This document shows, piece after piece, positions 37,220-47,545 of a DNA stretch of 64,000 nt. Made by a program: the position numbers and the translations under genes. The stretch's first letter is position 1. Each line of letters starts with the position of its first letter. The DNA is taken from NCBI RefSeq assembly GCF_002000025.1, contig NZ_MUZV01000004.1, positions 186,001 through 250,000 of the forward strand, written 5' to 3'. Below the pieces are notes generated by a model. The model was not told the DNA's origin. It was given only the letters and a program-made list of their open reading frames with translations, and did not search any database. Origin of the DNA: Cognaticolwellia aestuarii (GTDB lineage: Bacteria; Pseudomonadota; Gammaproteobacteria; Enterobacterales; Alteromonadaceae).

Positions 37220-39421
37220 CTATAATCTTTTTACTTCAACAACATCATCTAGTTGTTTTAATTTTGCCAATAATCGACTAAGCACTTCGTGATTCGCGAC
37301 TTCTACTTTGATGTTCATGCTCATACTTTGCTTGGCGTGATCTGTGTTGCTTTCAATACCAATGATACTAACACGCTCGTTAGAGATAATAGTCGAGATA
37401 TCTCTGAGTAGACCTTGGCGATCACCACCAATAATATTAATGCTAACTTGGTAACTTTTATTATGATCTGAGCCCCACTGCACCTCTACTTCACGCTCGG
37501 GTTGTTGCTCTAGTGCATTAGCCAGTTGCTCACAATCAAGGCGATGCACGGAAATGCCGCGCCCTTGAGTAATAAAGCCTGATATTTCATCGCCGGGTAC
37601 CGGATGACAACATTTTGCCATATGGGTTAGCAAGTTGCCCACACCAGAGACCGTAATGCCATTACTATCACCCGTTTGGTCATCAGCTTGCTGAGGCTGT
37701 CTAATTAAACTTTGCGGGTCAATTTCTTCTTTTGGTTTTAACTTCTCATTTTGCTGCTGTAAAAAGTTTACTACTTGCACTAAGCGTGCGTTACCTGAGC
37801 CAATAGCGGCAAACAAATCATCATTAGTGGTTAAATTAAAACGCTCTGTTGCCGCAGACAAGTCAACCTTAGCTAAAGATAACTGTAACTTCGCTAAAGC
37901 CGTTTCTAGCATCTCTTTACCGGCGGCAAGGTTTTTATCTCGATCGAGTAAACGAAAGAAATGCTGGACCTTAGCCCGTGCGCGTGAGGTATGAAGATAA
38001 TTTAGACTTGGGTTTAACCAATCTCGGCTCGGATTAAGTGTTTTACTGCGCAAAATTTCAACTTTATCGCCAGTTTGTAAGGTATGAGTAAAAGGTACAA
38101 TACGACCAAATACTTTGGCACCAATACAACTATGGCCGACATTAGAATGAATATAGTAGGCAAAATCTAATGGTGTCGAGCCACTAGGCAAATCGACCAC
38201 ATCACCACTAGGGGTAAAGACATAAATACGGTCTTCAAATACTTGGCTGCGTAGCTCATCAAGTAGCTCGCCACTTTCAGAAACATCTTCTTGCCATTGT
38301 AGAATTTTTCTTAACCAGCTCACTTTTTCATCAAAACCGGAAGTTTTGCCGCTGGCATTACCTTCTTTGTATCGCCAATGCGCTGCAACCCCTAACTCCG
38401 CATCATCATGCATTTGTTGAGTTCTAATTTGCACTTCAATTGCTTTACCTTCGGGGCCTAGAACAACAGTATGAATTGACTGATAACCATTGCTTTTCGG
38501 TGTAGCAACATAATCATCAAATTCTTTCGATAAATGCTTCCAACTGGTATGTACTAGGCCTAATGCGCCATAGCAACCTTGAAGTTCATCAACAATAATA
38601 CGTACGGCACGCACATCGAATAACTGCTCAAAATCCAGCGACTTTTGCTGCATTTTCTTCCAGATACTATAAATATGCTTTGGACGCCCATACACCACAC
38701 CTTTAATACCCGATGACTGTAACTGTTGAGATATATTACCAACAAAATCAGCCATATAACGTTCTCTTTCGAGACGGGTTTCATCAAGCTGTTTAGCTAT
38801 TTTTTTATAAACATCAGGGTGAAGATAGCGAAATGACAGGTCTTCTAACTCCCACTTTAATTGCCCTATCCCTAAACGGTTAGCAAGTGGCGCGTAGATA
38901 TTACTGGTTTCTTTAGCGGCTAAAACACGAGTTTCTTCATCACTATTTTTAACTAGACGTAGATGACATAAGCGTTCAGCTAATTTGATAACAACTGCCC
39001 GCACATCTTCGACCATAGCCAACAGCATACGACGGATATTATCAATTTGGTTAGCGCTAACTTTGCTGGACTGTGATTGCTGCAAAGCCTTAATCGCTTC
39101 CATTTGGCCTACGCCTTTGCACAATAAATAGATTTGTTGTGAAAAGTTTTCTTCAATATATTCTAAGCTAATGCAGCCATATTCATATAATGGACAAATG
39201 AACGCTGCGCATAATGAGTCAGTATCGAGATTCAAAGCCGATAGAATTTCTACCATCTCTAAAGATTTAGTCTGGCAAGGCGTCGCATCATCAAATAAAT
39301 CATTCACTTGATGATATAGCTTTTCTAATGCTATTTTTTTATCGTGTTCTAATTCGAGCCGACCTAACCATTGCTCAAAGCTTGCTTCCGACATTTGATG
39401 TGACTTACGCACAGAAACCAT
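37220..39421 (-). CDS. relA: GTP pyrophosphokinase (ppGpp synthetase I)
   Basis: A 733-residue stringent-response enzyme. Domains in order: an N-terminal HD region with the catalytic HD pair missing (FICPLYEYGC), so no hydrolase is expected; the synthetase domain (EQLFDVRAVRIIVDE; SNGYQSIHTVV); TGS (FTPSGDVVDLPSGSTPLDFA); the zinc-finger region with CC and His (AKCCHPVPGDE); and a C-terminal ACT/RRM. The ATG at 39421 gives MVSVRKSHQM, aligned to E. coli MVAVRSAH, with GGAGGT ten bases ahead; a frame from 39454 is rejected. Element A3 begins 61 bases upstream of this start. Confidence 0.97.
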   Translation of the reverse strand: MVSVRKSHQMSEASFEQWLGRLELEHDKKIALEKLYHQVNDLFDDATPCQTKSLEMVEILSALNLDTDSLCAAFICPLYEYGCISLEYIEENFSQQIYLLCKGVGQMEAIKALQQSQSSKVSANQIDNIRRMLLAMVEDVRAVVIKLAERLCHLRLVKNSDEETRVLAAKETSNIYAPLANRLGIGQLKWELEDLSFRYLHPDVYKKIAKQLDETRLERERYMADFVGNISQQLQSSGIKGVVYGRPKHIYSIWKKMQQKSLDFEQLFDVRAVRIIVDELQGCYGALGLVHTSWKHLSKEFDDYVATPKSNGYQSIHTVVLGPEGKAIEVQIRTQQMHDDAELGVAAHWRYKEGNASGKTSGFDEKVSWLRKILQWQEDVSESGELLDELRSQVFEDRIYVFTPSGDVVDLPSGSTPLDFAYYIHSNVGHSCIGAKVFGRIVPFTHTLQTGDKVEILRSKTLNPSRDWLNPSLNYLHTSRARAKVQHFFRLLDRDKNLAAGKEMLETALAKLQLSLAKVDLSAATERFNLTTNDDLFAAIGSGNARLVQVVNFLQQQNEKLKPKEEIDPQSLIRQPQQADDQTGDSNGITVSGVGNLLTHMAKCCHPVPGDEISGFITQGRGISVHRLDCEQLANALEQQPEREVEVQWGSDHNKSYQVSINIIGGDRQGLLRDISTIISNERVSIIGIESNTDHAKQSMSMNIKVEVANHEVLSRLLAKLKQLDDVVEVKRL

Positions 39422-39482
39422 GAAATTCACTACCTCCGATTCAATTTCAACCATTTATTTTGATAAAACAGCAACCGACTTA

Positions 39483-39793
39483 TACCCAAACCACTTGCAA
39501 ATGCAGGATTCAGCAAGTCGAAAAAGGGTTAGCACCAAGGCATTGATTGAAAGGAATGGTTGTTCCATTGTCGAAATCAATAACGCCGGAGATGCCCCTT
39601 TATCGCCTTGCCCTGCGGGAGCTAAGCTCGAAAATCAGTGCAGCGTTGCATACATGGATGTATGTACTTAGCTTTTGTCTGGAGCAAAAAAGCTGTGCAG
39701 CACTTGATAAGGGAATAACCATTATCTGCGTGCTGTGCCTTGCGCTGAGTTCCTAGCTTAACTCTGAAACTGCATTTTCAAGTGGCTTGGGTA
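39483..39793 (+). mobile_element. Family A miniature element, copy A3 (311 bp), between rlmD and relA
   Basis: Same orientation as A1. Ends TACCCAAACCACTTGCAAAT and ATTTTCAAGTGGCTTGGGTA, flanked by TA at 39481-39482 and 39794-39795. It contains an internal hairpin module (AGCTTTT-GTCTGGAGC-AAAAAAGCT) missing from A1. It overlaps the last codons of rlmD. No transposase. Confidence 0.93.
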
Positions 39794-41109
39794 TATAAGC
39801 TAAACATTACCATAGTTTCAACATGCTTTGTTTGCGAAAACATGTCCATTAAGGCTATTTTTTCAATTTTATAACCGTGATCAATAAGTAACTTAGCATC
39901 TCGTGCCAATGAAGCTGGATCACAGCTTACATAAAGCACTTTTTCAATATTAAAGTTCAGTAGTTGTAATAAGGCTTGGTATGCTCCCGCCCTAGCAGGG
40001 TCAAGCAACACTTTAGTATATTTTTGCTTAGCCCATTGATGCGCTTGCCAATCGCTATTTAAATCAGCTTGATGAAATTGACAATTGCTCATGCCATTCT
40101 TTTCGGCATTTGCTTGGGCTTTATCAACCATAGATTGAACACCTTCAATACCAACCAACTGACTGACTTGCTGTGCGATAGGTAAACTAAAATTACCTAA
40201 ACCACAAAATAAATCCAAAACAATATCTTGAGCATTTAACGCTAGCCATGCTTGCGCTTGTTCAACCATCAGCTTATTGACCTGATGATTAACCTGAATA
40301 AAGTTATTAACATCAAATTCAATGTTGATAGTATCGCTTATCGGATAAAATAATACCTGCTCAGCCCCTAACGGCGTAATGCTTTTACCGTCGTCAAAAT
40401 ATATTAGATAATTATTGTTATTCGAAAAACGTTGCCAGTGCTGTTTATCTTGGGCTGTCAATTTAACTAATTGACGTACCACAACAATATTTTCATTAGC
40501 AGCAATAACCTCGATATGACCAACAGCATTCTTTCCTGACAAGCTTGGTAAAAGTGCTTTTAATTCAAGAAAAATATCATCAAAAGCAGCCGCAAGTACC
40601 GGGCAAGATTTAATGTCGACTAGATGGCTGCTCTCACGCTGACGAAAACCAATAATCGGCATGCCGCGTTTATCATACTGTACCCCAATTCTTGCTTTAC
40701 GACGATACTGCCATGGTTGGCTGTCAATATGACTTTGCCAAGGCAAGTCTTGGTTTAAAGCTTCGCGTGCAAATAATTGCTTAATTTTATCTTGCTTATA
40801 TGTCAGTTGATGTGGGTAGTCCATATGTTGTAAGTTACAACCACCACACTGAAAATAATGACGACATTTCACTTCAGCACGCGCGTCACTGCGGCTAACT
40901 ATGTTAATGAGTTTGGCTTTGGAAAATTTACTTTTTTGTTGATAAACCTTCACCTCTACCGTTTCATTTGGTAGCGCACCCTCAATAAAAACCGGCTTTT
41001 TATTATGAAATGCAACACCACAGCCTTGCTGATCAAGGCGGGCAACCTTCACCGTTAAGTTTTGTTGTATTGCTGTTTTTTTAGCGCTTGCTTTGAAAAA
41101 ATTTGCCAT
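39778..41109 (-). CDS. rlmD: 23S rRNA (uracil-1939-C5)-methyltransferase
   Basis: A 443-residue RNA methyltransferase (formerly RumA). It has a TRAM domain, a 4Fe-4S site (CRHYFQCGGCNLQH and a further Cys in KSCPVL), the SAM motif DLFCGLGNFSLP and the catalytic Cys in VLYVSCDPASLARD. The last five residues (YTQAT) and the stop come from element A3 and its TA. Without the element, the codon after Leu reads TAA, so the original protein ended MFSL at 438 residues. It is upstream of relA as in E. coli and divergent from barA. Confidence 0.96.
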   Translation of the reverse strand: MANFFKASAKKTAIQQNLTVKVARLDQQGCGVAFHNKKPVFIEGALPNETVEVKVYQQKSKFSKAKLINIVSRSDARAEVKCRHYFQCGGCNLQHMDYPHQLTYKQDKIKQLFAREALNQDLPWQSHIDSQPWQYRRKARIGVQYDKRGMPIIGFRQRESSHLVDIKSCPVLAAAFDDIFLELKALLPSLSGKNAVGHIEVIAANENIVVVRQLVKLTAQDKQHWQRFSNNNNYLIYFDDGKSITPLGAEQVLFYPISDTINIEFDVNNFIQVNHQVNKLMVEQAQAWLALNAQDIVLDLFCGLGNFSLPIAQQVSQLVGIEGVQSMVDKAQANAEKNGMSNCQFHQADLNSDWQAHQWAKQKYTKVLLDPARAGAYQALLQLLNFNIEKVLYVSCDPASLARDAKLLIDHGYKIEKIALMDMFSQTKHVETMVMFSLYTQAT

Positions 41110-41251
41110 AGCTATCTTAGTTTGCCATCAAAGATGCGACATAATTTATGCATTTGCCGCCGTAGTGAATGATTATCTATTTGGTATTAGTCTAATATGT
41201 GCCATTATAGAGTTATTAACCCAATGATTTTACACTAAAGCTCAACAAAAA

Positions 41252-44047
41252 ATGCATAAAATAAGCCTGAAAGATTGGGTAATTTTACTTACGATCGTAC
41301 CAACGACCATAATCAGTTTAATTGTTGCAGGTTACTTATCTTATAGCCGCTATAGCGAGCTCGATCAGTTCGTTTATCAACGAGCCACAAGCATCATAGC
41401 GCCGCTTGCTATCAGCAGTGCTGCACCATTATTAGAGAAAAAGCGCGATAACTTAAGAACCTTAATTGGTTTTAGTCATCGTAGTCAGTCTGATATTATC
41501 AAAAGTATTGCGATTTTCACCAAAGACAACCAAGTTTTTGTCACTAGTGCTTATCACGGCGATACCCATATTATGCGGGTCAAAGCTGGGCAAAGTTTGC
41601 CTAATCGAATCGTTTATGACGACTATGATGATTACCTCATTTATCGTGCACCAATTATTGATGAATTTACCGCACAAACCAATGAGTCGATACTTAATAC
41701 TGACCTTAACAGCGATATTATTGGTTATATTGCCATACAAGTTGACAAAAGCAGCATTAAGTTTGCACAACAAAAGCTATTGATCAGTGCTTTTTTTATT
41801 GTCTTAGCTGGCATCATTATCAGCGCCCTATTTGCCTATAAACTGATCAAAAGCGTTACTCGGCCTATTTCATCGATGGTATTGGCGATAGATCGTATTA
41901 GAGAAGGCAAAATAGAAAGTCGCATCAGTGGCCAGTTATTAGGTGAGCTAAACTTTCTAAAAAATGGTGTCAATGCTATGGCACAATCTTTAGGGGATTA
42001 CCAAGATGAAATGCAGCGCAGTATTGATCAAGCCACGATAGATCTACGCGAAAGTTTAGAACAATTTGAAATTCAAAACGTTGAGCTCGACATAGCAAAA
42101 CGTAAGGCGCAAGATGCCAATAAAGTTAAGTCAGAGTTTTTAGCCAATATGAGCCATGAGCTACGAACACCGCTCAACGGTGTAATTGGCTTTACACGGC
42201 AAGTACTAAAAACACCTTTAAGCGATACCCAGCGCGATCATTTACAAACGATAGAACGCTCAGCAGGTAACTTACTTTCCATTATTAATGATATTTTAGA
42301 CTTTTCTAAGCTTGATGCTGGTAAAATGGTCATTGAAAACATTCCATTCTCTATTCGCGAGTCGGTAGAAGAAACCTTAACCTTACTTGCCCCTAGTGCA
42401 CATAAAAAGAATATCGAATTATCATTACGGGTTAGCCCACAGTTACCAGACTCACTTATTGGTGACGCTATGCGTGTTAAGCAAGTTATGGTCAACTTAG
42501 CGAGTAATGCCATTAAATTTACCGATAAGGGCTCGGTAGATATTAATATTGAAGGTAGTGTTATTGCTCAAAACCTTTATAAAATTAAAGTCACCGTACA
42601 AGACACAGGTATAGGTATTCCAAACCAGCAACAACACTCTATCTTTGAAGCTTTTGGTCAAGGGGATAAAAGTGTTACCCGTATCTATGGCGGTACAGGT
42701 TTAGGCTTAGTGATATCACAACGCTTAGTGTTAGAGCTTCGTGGTAATATTGGCTTTGAAAGTATTGAAAATAAAGGCTCTACTTTTTGGTTTACCTTCC
42801 AATGTGAAGTTAACCCTATCCCCACTTTACAGATGCCAACGCCTGAATGCCTAAAAGATAAAACCATTCTCTACTATGAGCCTCATGCAGCAAGCCGATT
42901 AGCCACGGCTGAAATTTTAGCAAGTTGGAAAATGAAAACGGTCTGTATTACGCATGCAGATGAGATAGATGAATTACTGGCTAATAAAGAAAGATTATCG
43001 TCCTTTGATTTTGCCCTCATTGGTCATGACGTGACGCCATCAGCTCTAAATGAGGTGAAAAAGTTAATCTTTACTATTAAAGATATTATCCCTTCAATAC
43101 ATCTCGCGATTAACAGTAATTCGCCTAGCTTACACGAAGCGTTGATTTCAAGTGGTGCAAAAACTTGCATCAGTAAACCGATCACCGTGCAACGCTTAAG
43201 TAAGACATTAGTACCTAAAGCTAAATCAGAGCCAAGCAGCTTAATTCAATTATCAGAGCAAAAAGTCCCTATTAAGGTACTGGCAGTCGATGATAATGAA
43301 GCAAACTTAAAGCTGATCAGTGAATTATTACTTGAGCAAGTCAGTGAAGTTGTCACTGCTACTAATGGTGCTCAGGCAGTAGAATTATGTCGGCATGAAA
43401 AATTTGCCTTAATATTTATGGATATACAAATGCCGGTACTTGATGGCATTTCAGCCTTGGCTATTATTCGCCAACAAACACTTAATGAACACAGTCCAAT
43501 AATCGCGGTTACTGCGCATGTTTTCGGGGAAGAAAAAGATAAACTGCTCGAGAGTGGCTTCGACTCATTTGTTACTAAGCCCATTGATGAGGCGATGCTA
43601 CATCACAGTATTTATGAATACTGTGATTCAGCCCTGCTCGCCAATCGTCCTGCGATCATCTCACCGTCTGCAGAGCCGATTACTAGTTCAAGAGTGAAGA
43701 TTATTGATTGGACATTAGCACTACAAAGGGCCGGACAAAAAGCGACCTTGGCTAAAGATATGTTTATTGGCCTCGTGAACAGCTTACCTGAAAGTAAGGC
43801 AAATATTTCAGAAGCGCTTATTTCTCAAGACATTGAGCAACTAAAAGTATTAATTCACAAACTTAATGGCGCTTGTTGCTACTCTGGTGTACCAAATTTA
43901 GGAAAAGTAACTCACGAGCTTGAAACAGAGCTAAAGCGTGGTATTGCCTTAGATGATTTAGAACCAGAGTTTTTTGAGTTTTTTGAACAAATAGATTTAG
44001 TGCTTGAAGATGCGAGTGCTTTCATTAAAAAGCTTGAGGCGCAATAG
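41252..44047 (+). CDS. barA: Hybrid sensor histidine kinase BarA
   Basis: A 931-residue phosphorelay kinase. An N-terminal helix (about residues 11-30), a periplasmic sensor of some 140 residues, a second helix near 175-195 and HAMP lead to the kinase core with His302 in MSHELRTPLNG. The ATP-binding domain has GTGLGLVISQRL. A degenerate receiver (540-660), a true receiver with Asp724 in FMDIQMPVLDG and a C-terminal Hpt with His869 (IHKLNGACCYSG) follow. In E. coli BarA drives UvrY to CsrB/C. Its position next to rlmD-relA is conserved. Confidence 0.95.
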   Translation: MHKISLKDWVILLTIVPTTIISLIVAGYLSYSRYSELDQFVYQRATSIIAPLAISSAAPLLEKKRDNLRTLIGFSHRSQSDIIKSIAIFTKDNQVFVTSAYHGDTHIMRVKAGQSLPNRIVYDDYDDYLIYRAPIIDEFTAQTNESILNTDLNSDIIGYIAIQVDKSSIKFAQQKLLISAFFIVLAGIIISALFAYKLIKSVTRPISSMVLAIDRIREGKIESRISGQLLGELNFLKNGVNAMAQSLGDYQDEMQRSIDQATIDLRESLEQFEIQNVELDIAKRKAQDANKVKSEFLANMSHELRTPLNGVIGFTRQVLKTPLSDTQRDHLQTIERSAGNLLSIINDILDFSKLDAGKMVIENIPFSIRESVEETLTLLAPSAHKKNIELSLRVSPQLPDSLIGDAMRVKQVMVNLASNAIKFTDKGSVDINIEGSVIAQNLYKIKVTVQDTGIGIPNQQQHSIFEAFGQGDKSVTRIYGGTGLGLVISQRLVLELRGNIGFESIENKGSTFWFTFQCEVNPIPTLQMPTPECLKDKTILYYEPHAASRLATAEILASWKMKTVCITHADEIDELLANKERLSSFDFALIGHDVTPSALNEVKKLIFTIKDIIPSIHLAINSNSPSLHEALISSGAKTCISKPITVQRLSKTLVPKAKSEPSSLIQLSEQKVPIKVLAVDDNEANLKLISELLLEQVSEVVTATNGAQAVELCRHEKFALIFMDIQMPVLDGISALAIIRQQTLNEHSPIIAVTAHVFGEEKDKLLESGFDSFVTKPIDEAMLHHSIYEYCDSALLANRPAIISPSAEPITSSRVKIIDWTLALQRAGQKATLAKDMFIGLVNSLPESKANISEALISQDIEQLKVLIHKLNGACCYSGVPNLGKVTHELETELKRGIALDDLEPEFFEFFEQIDLVLEDASAFIKKLEAQ

Positions 44048-44089
44048 CCGATATTTAGATAGATTTAACGCAAGGAAACCTTCTAAATG

Positions 44090-44335
44090 CTAACGAATCT
44101 TAATATTTGGTGAGGTATTAATATCACCATCTTCAGTGATCACGGCAACACCTGAGTTACAAGTTAGTACCGCTAAACTGTGTCCATGCTCATTACGAAC
44201 AAAGCAAAGCTCATAGCCGAACTTACCTAAACTGCTTGCAGAAAATTTTTGTGCTAATGATAGCTTAGACCACCATAAAGATTGCTCGGGTGGCTCTTGG
44301 CGCCTGTCGACAATAGGTTGCTTTTGCGATTGCAT
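44090..44335 (-). CDS. Small conserved-looking protein, unknown
   Basis: An 81-residue protein. I chose the ATG at 44335 because AGGAG lies five bases ahead; the frame also opens at 44353. The sequence contains WWSKLSLAQKFSASSLGKFG and ends in beta-like strands (LAVLTCNSGVAVITEDGDI). No signal peptide or membrane helix. I do not recognise the family. It faces barA end to end and precedes nothing on its strand until mazG-side genes. Confidence 0.6.
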   Translation of the reverse strand: MQSQKQPIVDRRQEPPEQSLWWSKLSLAQKFSASSLGKFGYELCFVRNEHGHSLAVLTCNSGVAVITEDGDINTSPNIKIR

Positions 44336-44474
44336 ATCTACTCCTAAATTCAAATTTGCTCACTAACAATTTCACTAAGCTTCACTTGAGTATAGAACAG
44401 ATATTATTTCTAGCGTTTAATTTATTATTAAGCCTGTTTAAGCCCTTGCACTTTAATCGCTAATTTGCGCCTAA

Positions 44475-44855
44475 CTATTGCGATAAAACCACAAAAGCAG
44501 TGGCATATTTAACTTCATCAGAAAGTGAAATATGCCAAGTATTAGCACCCAAGTTTTTAGCTAAAGTTAACGCTTGTGCACTTAACTCAAGTATAGGTTG
44601 GCCGCTAGTTAAGGAAACAATATCAAAATGTTGAAATGAAACGCCGGCAGCAATACCAGTACCAAGTGCCTTAGCTGCAGCCTCTTTACCAGCCCATCGT
44701 TTCGCGAGGAAACGTTCGGGCTGCTTTAAAGTAATATAATGTTGGTACTCACGCGCGGTTAAGATGCGTTTTGCTAAGCGCTGCTGAGCATTATCAGACA
44801 TTTTTGCAATGCGCCTAATATCAACAATATCGTTTCCTATACCTACAACAGACAA
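44475..44855 (-). CDS. acpS: Holo-[acyl-carrier-protein] synthase
   Basis: A 126-residue phosphopantetheinyl transferase that activates acyl carrier protein. Metal-binding residues are in GIGNDIVDIRRI and AKRWAGKEAAAKALGTG. The start appears to be TTG at 44855, supported by AAGGA eight bases ahead and by alignment with E. coli AcpS; no ATG is available. It follows pdxJ by 24 bases, the conserved gene pair. Confidence 0.95.
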   Translation of the reverse strand: MSVVGIGNDIVDIRRIAKMSDNAQQRLAKRILTAREYQHYITLKQPERFLAKRWAGKEAAAKALGTGIAAGVSFQHFDIVSLTSGQPILELSAQALTLAKNLGANTWHISLSDEVKYATAFVVLSQ

Positions 44856-44879
44856 ACGTGAATCCTTAATATAATTAAT

Positions 44880-45617
44880 TTACGCTAAACCACGCGCTTC
44901 AAGCATTAAACGTTTCATATCTCGAATGGCTTTATCTAAACCATCAATTACCGCTCGAGCAATAATTGCATGACCTATGTTAAGCTCGATAATTTCAGGT
45001 ATCGCAGCAATAGGCTTGACATTAAAGTAGTTTAGCCCGTGCCCTGCATTAACCTTCAAGCCAAGAGAGTGAGCATATTCAATACCTTCAATTAAGCGTG
45101 CAAGTTCTTCCTGTTGCTCTGTCTCATTTTTGGCTTCTGCATACTGGCCGGTATGAATTTCGATGTAGGTAGCTTTACTAAGCACTGCAGCATCAATTTG
45201 CTTTTTATCTGCATCAATAAATAAGCTAGTTTGTATACCCGCCTCAGCAAGACGAGCTACAGCAGCATTAATCTTATCCTGCTGCCCCGCAACATCTAAC
45301 CCGCCTTCAGTAGTTAATTCTTCTCGCTTTTCAGGTACTAAACAACAAAAGACTGGTTTTACTTCGCAGGCTATAGCTAACATTTCCTCAGTCACAGCCA
45401 TTTCAAAATTCATCCGGGTATGCAAAGTCTGCTTTAGTACATAAATATCTCTATCTTGAATATGACGACGGTCTTCACGTAAATGAACAGTAATACCGTC
45501 TGCACCGGCATGCTCTGCTACAGAAGCGGCATAAACGGGATCAGGATAGTTTGTGCCGCGTGCTTGTCGCAATGTGGCAATATGGTCTACATTTACGCCT
45601 AATAAAATATCTTTCAT
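44880..45617 (-). CDS. pdxJ: Pyridoxine 5'-phosphate synthase
   Basis: A 245-residue TIM-barrel enzyme that condenses deoxyxylulose phosphate with aminoacetone phosphate in vitamin B6 synthesis. The start [17 protein letters not shown], the [11 protein letters not shown] block and the end region [13 protein letters not shown] are diagnostic. It is separated from recO by 211 bases, a longer gap than in E. coli, with a hairpin TCACTATT/AATAGTGA at 45738-45756, so it may have its own promoter here. Confidence 0.96.
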   Translation of the reverse strand: MKDILLGVNVDHIATLRQARGTNYPDPVYAASVAEHAGADGITVHLREDRRHIQDRDIYVLKQTLHTRMNFEMAVTEEMLAIACEVKPVFCCLVPEKREELTTEGGLDVAGQQDKINAAVARLAEAGIQTSLFIDADKKQIDAAVLSKATYIEIHTGQYAEAKNETEQQEELARLIEGIEYAHSLGLKVNAGHGLNYFNVKPIAAIPEIIELNIGHAIIARAVIDGLDKAIRDMKRLMLEARGLA

Positions 45618-45828
45618 ACTCTCAATCTCTCATCTTGTTAACTACCCTGCTGACGATAATAATCTAGGCTTAAGGTAGTCAATACTCTTTTTGCAGCGAC
45701 TTTCCTGATGTTTATGCGGAACGCACTGGCAGTAGATTCACTATTTTAAATAGTGATTTATTTTATAATAACAATGCTAAAACGAGTTCAGGTTATCATA
45801 ATTATTTAAAACATCGGCATTAACAAAA

Positions 45829-46515
45829 CTACACTTTCTTGCTAAATAGTTTGCGACTATTTAACGGTACCCCACCAAGTAAGTGATTGATAACTTGTCT
45901 CATTAAGCTCTTAAAAGTCATTAAAACCACAGCCTGAGATAAATCTCGTTCTGCAATAGCTTGTAAATGCCAACGACTATAACAAGGTTGTTTTAACTTA
46001 GTGTAAGCAGGAATAAAGCCTTCATCGGGTAAATAATAAAAGCTCTCTGCACTATGCTCAAAAACTAGTGTAAAATCAAAAGAAACACCCAGTTCTTCCA
46101 TTAACATCAGCTCAAACTCTCGCAAGCATACTTCAATGTTACTCGCTTGTGTTAACAATTCTAAACTGCTTTGATATTGTTGGAAAAGCTCGCCGCAAGC
46201 AATATTTTCTCCCAGTAATTTCACTAAGAGTTCATTAATATAAAAACCACTAAAAAGCGCATTCTGTTTTAATAGAAAGGATTTCCCTATTGGCTCTACT
46301 CGGGTTAAATTTTTTAAACTGTAATTGCCTTTCAGCGTCACTTTAATTGGTAAGAAGGGTTGTAATAGTGCTTTTCGACTCGACTTAGTTGAATGACCAA
46401 TATAACTTAAGGCCGCGAGTTTGCCGTCATGCTCTGTTAATAAATCAATGAGCAACTGATTCTCTCGATAAGGTCGAGTATGAAGAACAAAGGCAGATTG
46501 CGTATTTTCTTGCAT
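45829..46515 (-). CDS. recO: DNA repair protein RecO
   Basis: A 228-residue recombination mediator that loads RecA with RecR in the RecFOR route. The OB-fold start is FVLHTRPYRENQLLIDLLTEHDGK and the helical C-terminal part ends in QVINHLLGGVPLNSRKLF, as in the family. The zinc-finger Cys of some RecO proteins are absent, as in E. coli. Gap to era is 87 bases. Confidence 0.95.
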   Translation of the reverse strand: MQENTQSAFVLHTRPYRENQLLIDLLTEHDGKLAALSYIGHSTKSSRKALLQPFLPIKVTLKGNYSLKNLTRVEPIGKSFLLKQNALFSGFYINELLVKLLGENIACGELFQQYQSSLELLTQASNIEVCLREFELMLMEELGVSFDFTLVFEHSAESFYYLPDEGFIPAYTKLKQPCYSRWHLQAIAERDLSQAVVLMTFKSLMRQVINHLLGGVPLNSRKLFSKKV

Positions 46516-46602
46516 GTTAGTTACATTTTAACCTGGAAGTTAAAGCGTTAAGGGCAAAAGCAAGAGCTAACATCTAGAGAAAGCTCCAACTTTTTATCGT
46601 AA

Positions 46603-47514
46603 CTAACCAGAGTAGTCATCGCCATAGCCTAAGCTTCGTAGCGCTCTTTCGTCGTCTGCCCAACCTGATTTAACTTTCACCCAAGTTTCTAAAAAAACTT
46701 TACGATCGAATAGGCTTTCCATATCGCGTCTTGCTTCTTGGCCAATGACTTTTAGTTTTTCGCCTTTATTGCCAATAACCATACGTTTTTGGCTACTTCT
46801 TTCAACGAGTACTAAGGCATTAATATGTAAAATACCTTTTTCATCAATTTTAAATTGTTCAATTTCAACGGTAGTTGAGTAAGGTAACTCATCACCGGTA
46901 AAACGAATAAGTTTCTCGCGAACAATTTCAGAAGCCATAAAGCGGCTAGAACGATCGGTGATGTAATCTTCAGGAAACCAAAAGTCCCCTTCAGGTAGTG
47001 CGTTAAAACATATTTTTTTAATTGTCTCTACGTTTTCACCTTTGCTAGCTGAAATTGGCACAATGTCAGCAAAGTTATGCATAGCACCAAGTTTCTGTAG
47101 GTGTGGCAGCAAACTATCTCTATCTTGTATGTTGTCAATTTTATTGACCACTAGTACACAAGGCGCTCCGCTACTTTTAATTTTAGTCAGCACCATTTCA
47201 TCATCACTAGTCCAGTGGGTACCTTCTACAAGAAATACAATAGTCTCTACTTCTGCCAGAGTACTACTTGCTGCACGGTTCATTAAACGATTAATAGCGC
47301 GTTTTTCTTCCGAATGTAAGCCGGGAGTATCCACTAAAACCGCTTGGTGATTAGCTTCCGTTAAAATCCCTAAAATACGATGACGTGTTGTTTGTGGCTT
47401 GCGAGAAGTAATACTCACTTTTTGCCCAAGCAAACTATTTAAGAGTGTAGACTTGCCAACATTTGGTCGGCCAACAATAGCGATAAGACCGCAATAATTT
47501 TGTTCTGTTGTCAT
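46603..47514 (-). CDS. era: GTPase Era
   Basis: A 303-residue GTPase for 30S assembly. G1 is [13 protein letters not shown]3 is DTPGLH, G4 is NKID and the C-terminal KH domain has [17 protein letters not shown]. Length matches E. coli Era (301). It follows rnc by 31 bases in the lepB-rnc-era operon. Confidence 0.97.
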   Translation of the reverse strand: MTTEQNYCGLIAIVGRPNVGKSTLLNSLLGQKVSITSRKPQTTRHRILGILTEANHQAVLVDTPGLHSEEKRAINRLMNRAASSTLAEVETIVFLVEGTHWTSDDEMVLTKIKSSGAPCVLVVNKIDNIQDRDSLLPHLQKLGAMHNFADIVPISASKGENVETIKKICFNALPEGDFWFPEDYITDRSSRFMASEIVREKLIRFTGDELPYSTTVEIEQFKIDEKGILHINALVLVERSSQKRMVIGNKGEKLKVIGQEARRDMESLFDRKVFLETWVKVKSGWADDERALRSLGYGDDYSG

Positions 47515-47545
47515 GATTTAATTATCAACTTAAATGTCGAACAAG

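Noticed and set aside
37220..39421. RelA as a bifunctional SpoT-type enzyme
   Set aside because: The catalytic HD pair is absent, and the N-terminus and neighbourhood match RelA.
39420..39756. Two open frames (83 and 69 codons) over element A3
   Set aside because: Same repeat-derived peptide as in A1 (PNHL-MQD); no ribosome-binding site and no protein-like conservation beyond the DNA repeat.
45738..45756. Hairpin TCACTATT/AATAGTGA between recO and pdxJ as a terminator
   Set aside because: The minus-strand side lacks a T run, so termination of recO there is not supported; it is mentioned only as a hint of separate pdxJ control.
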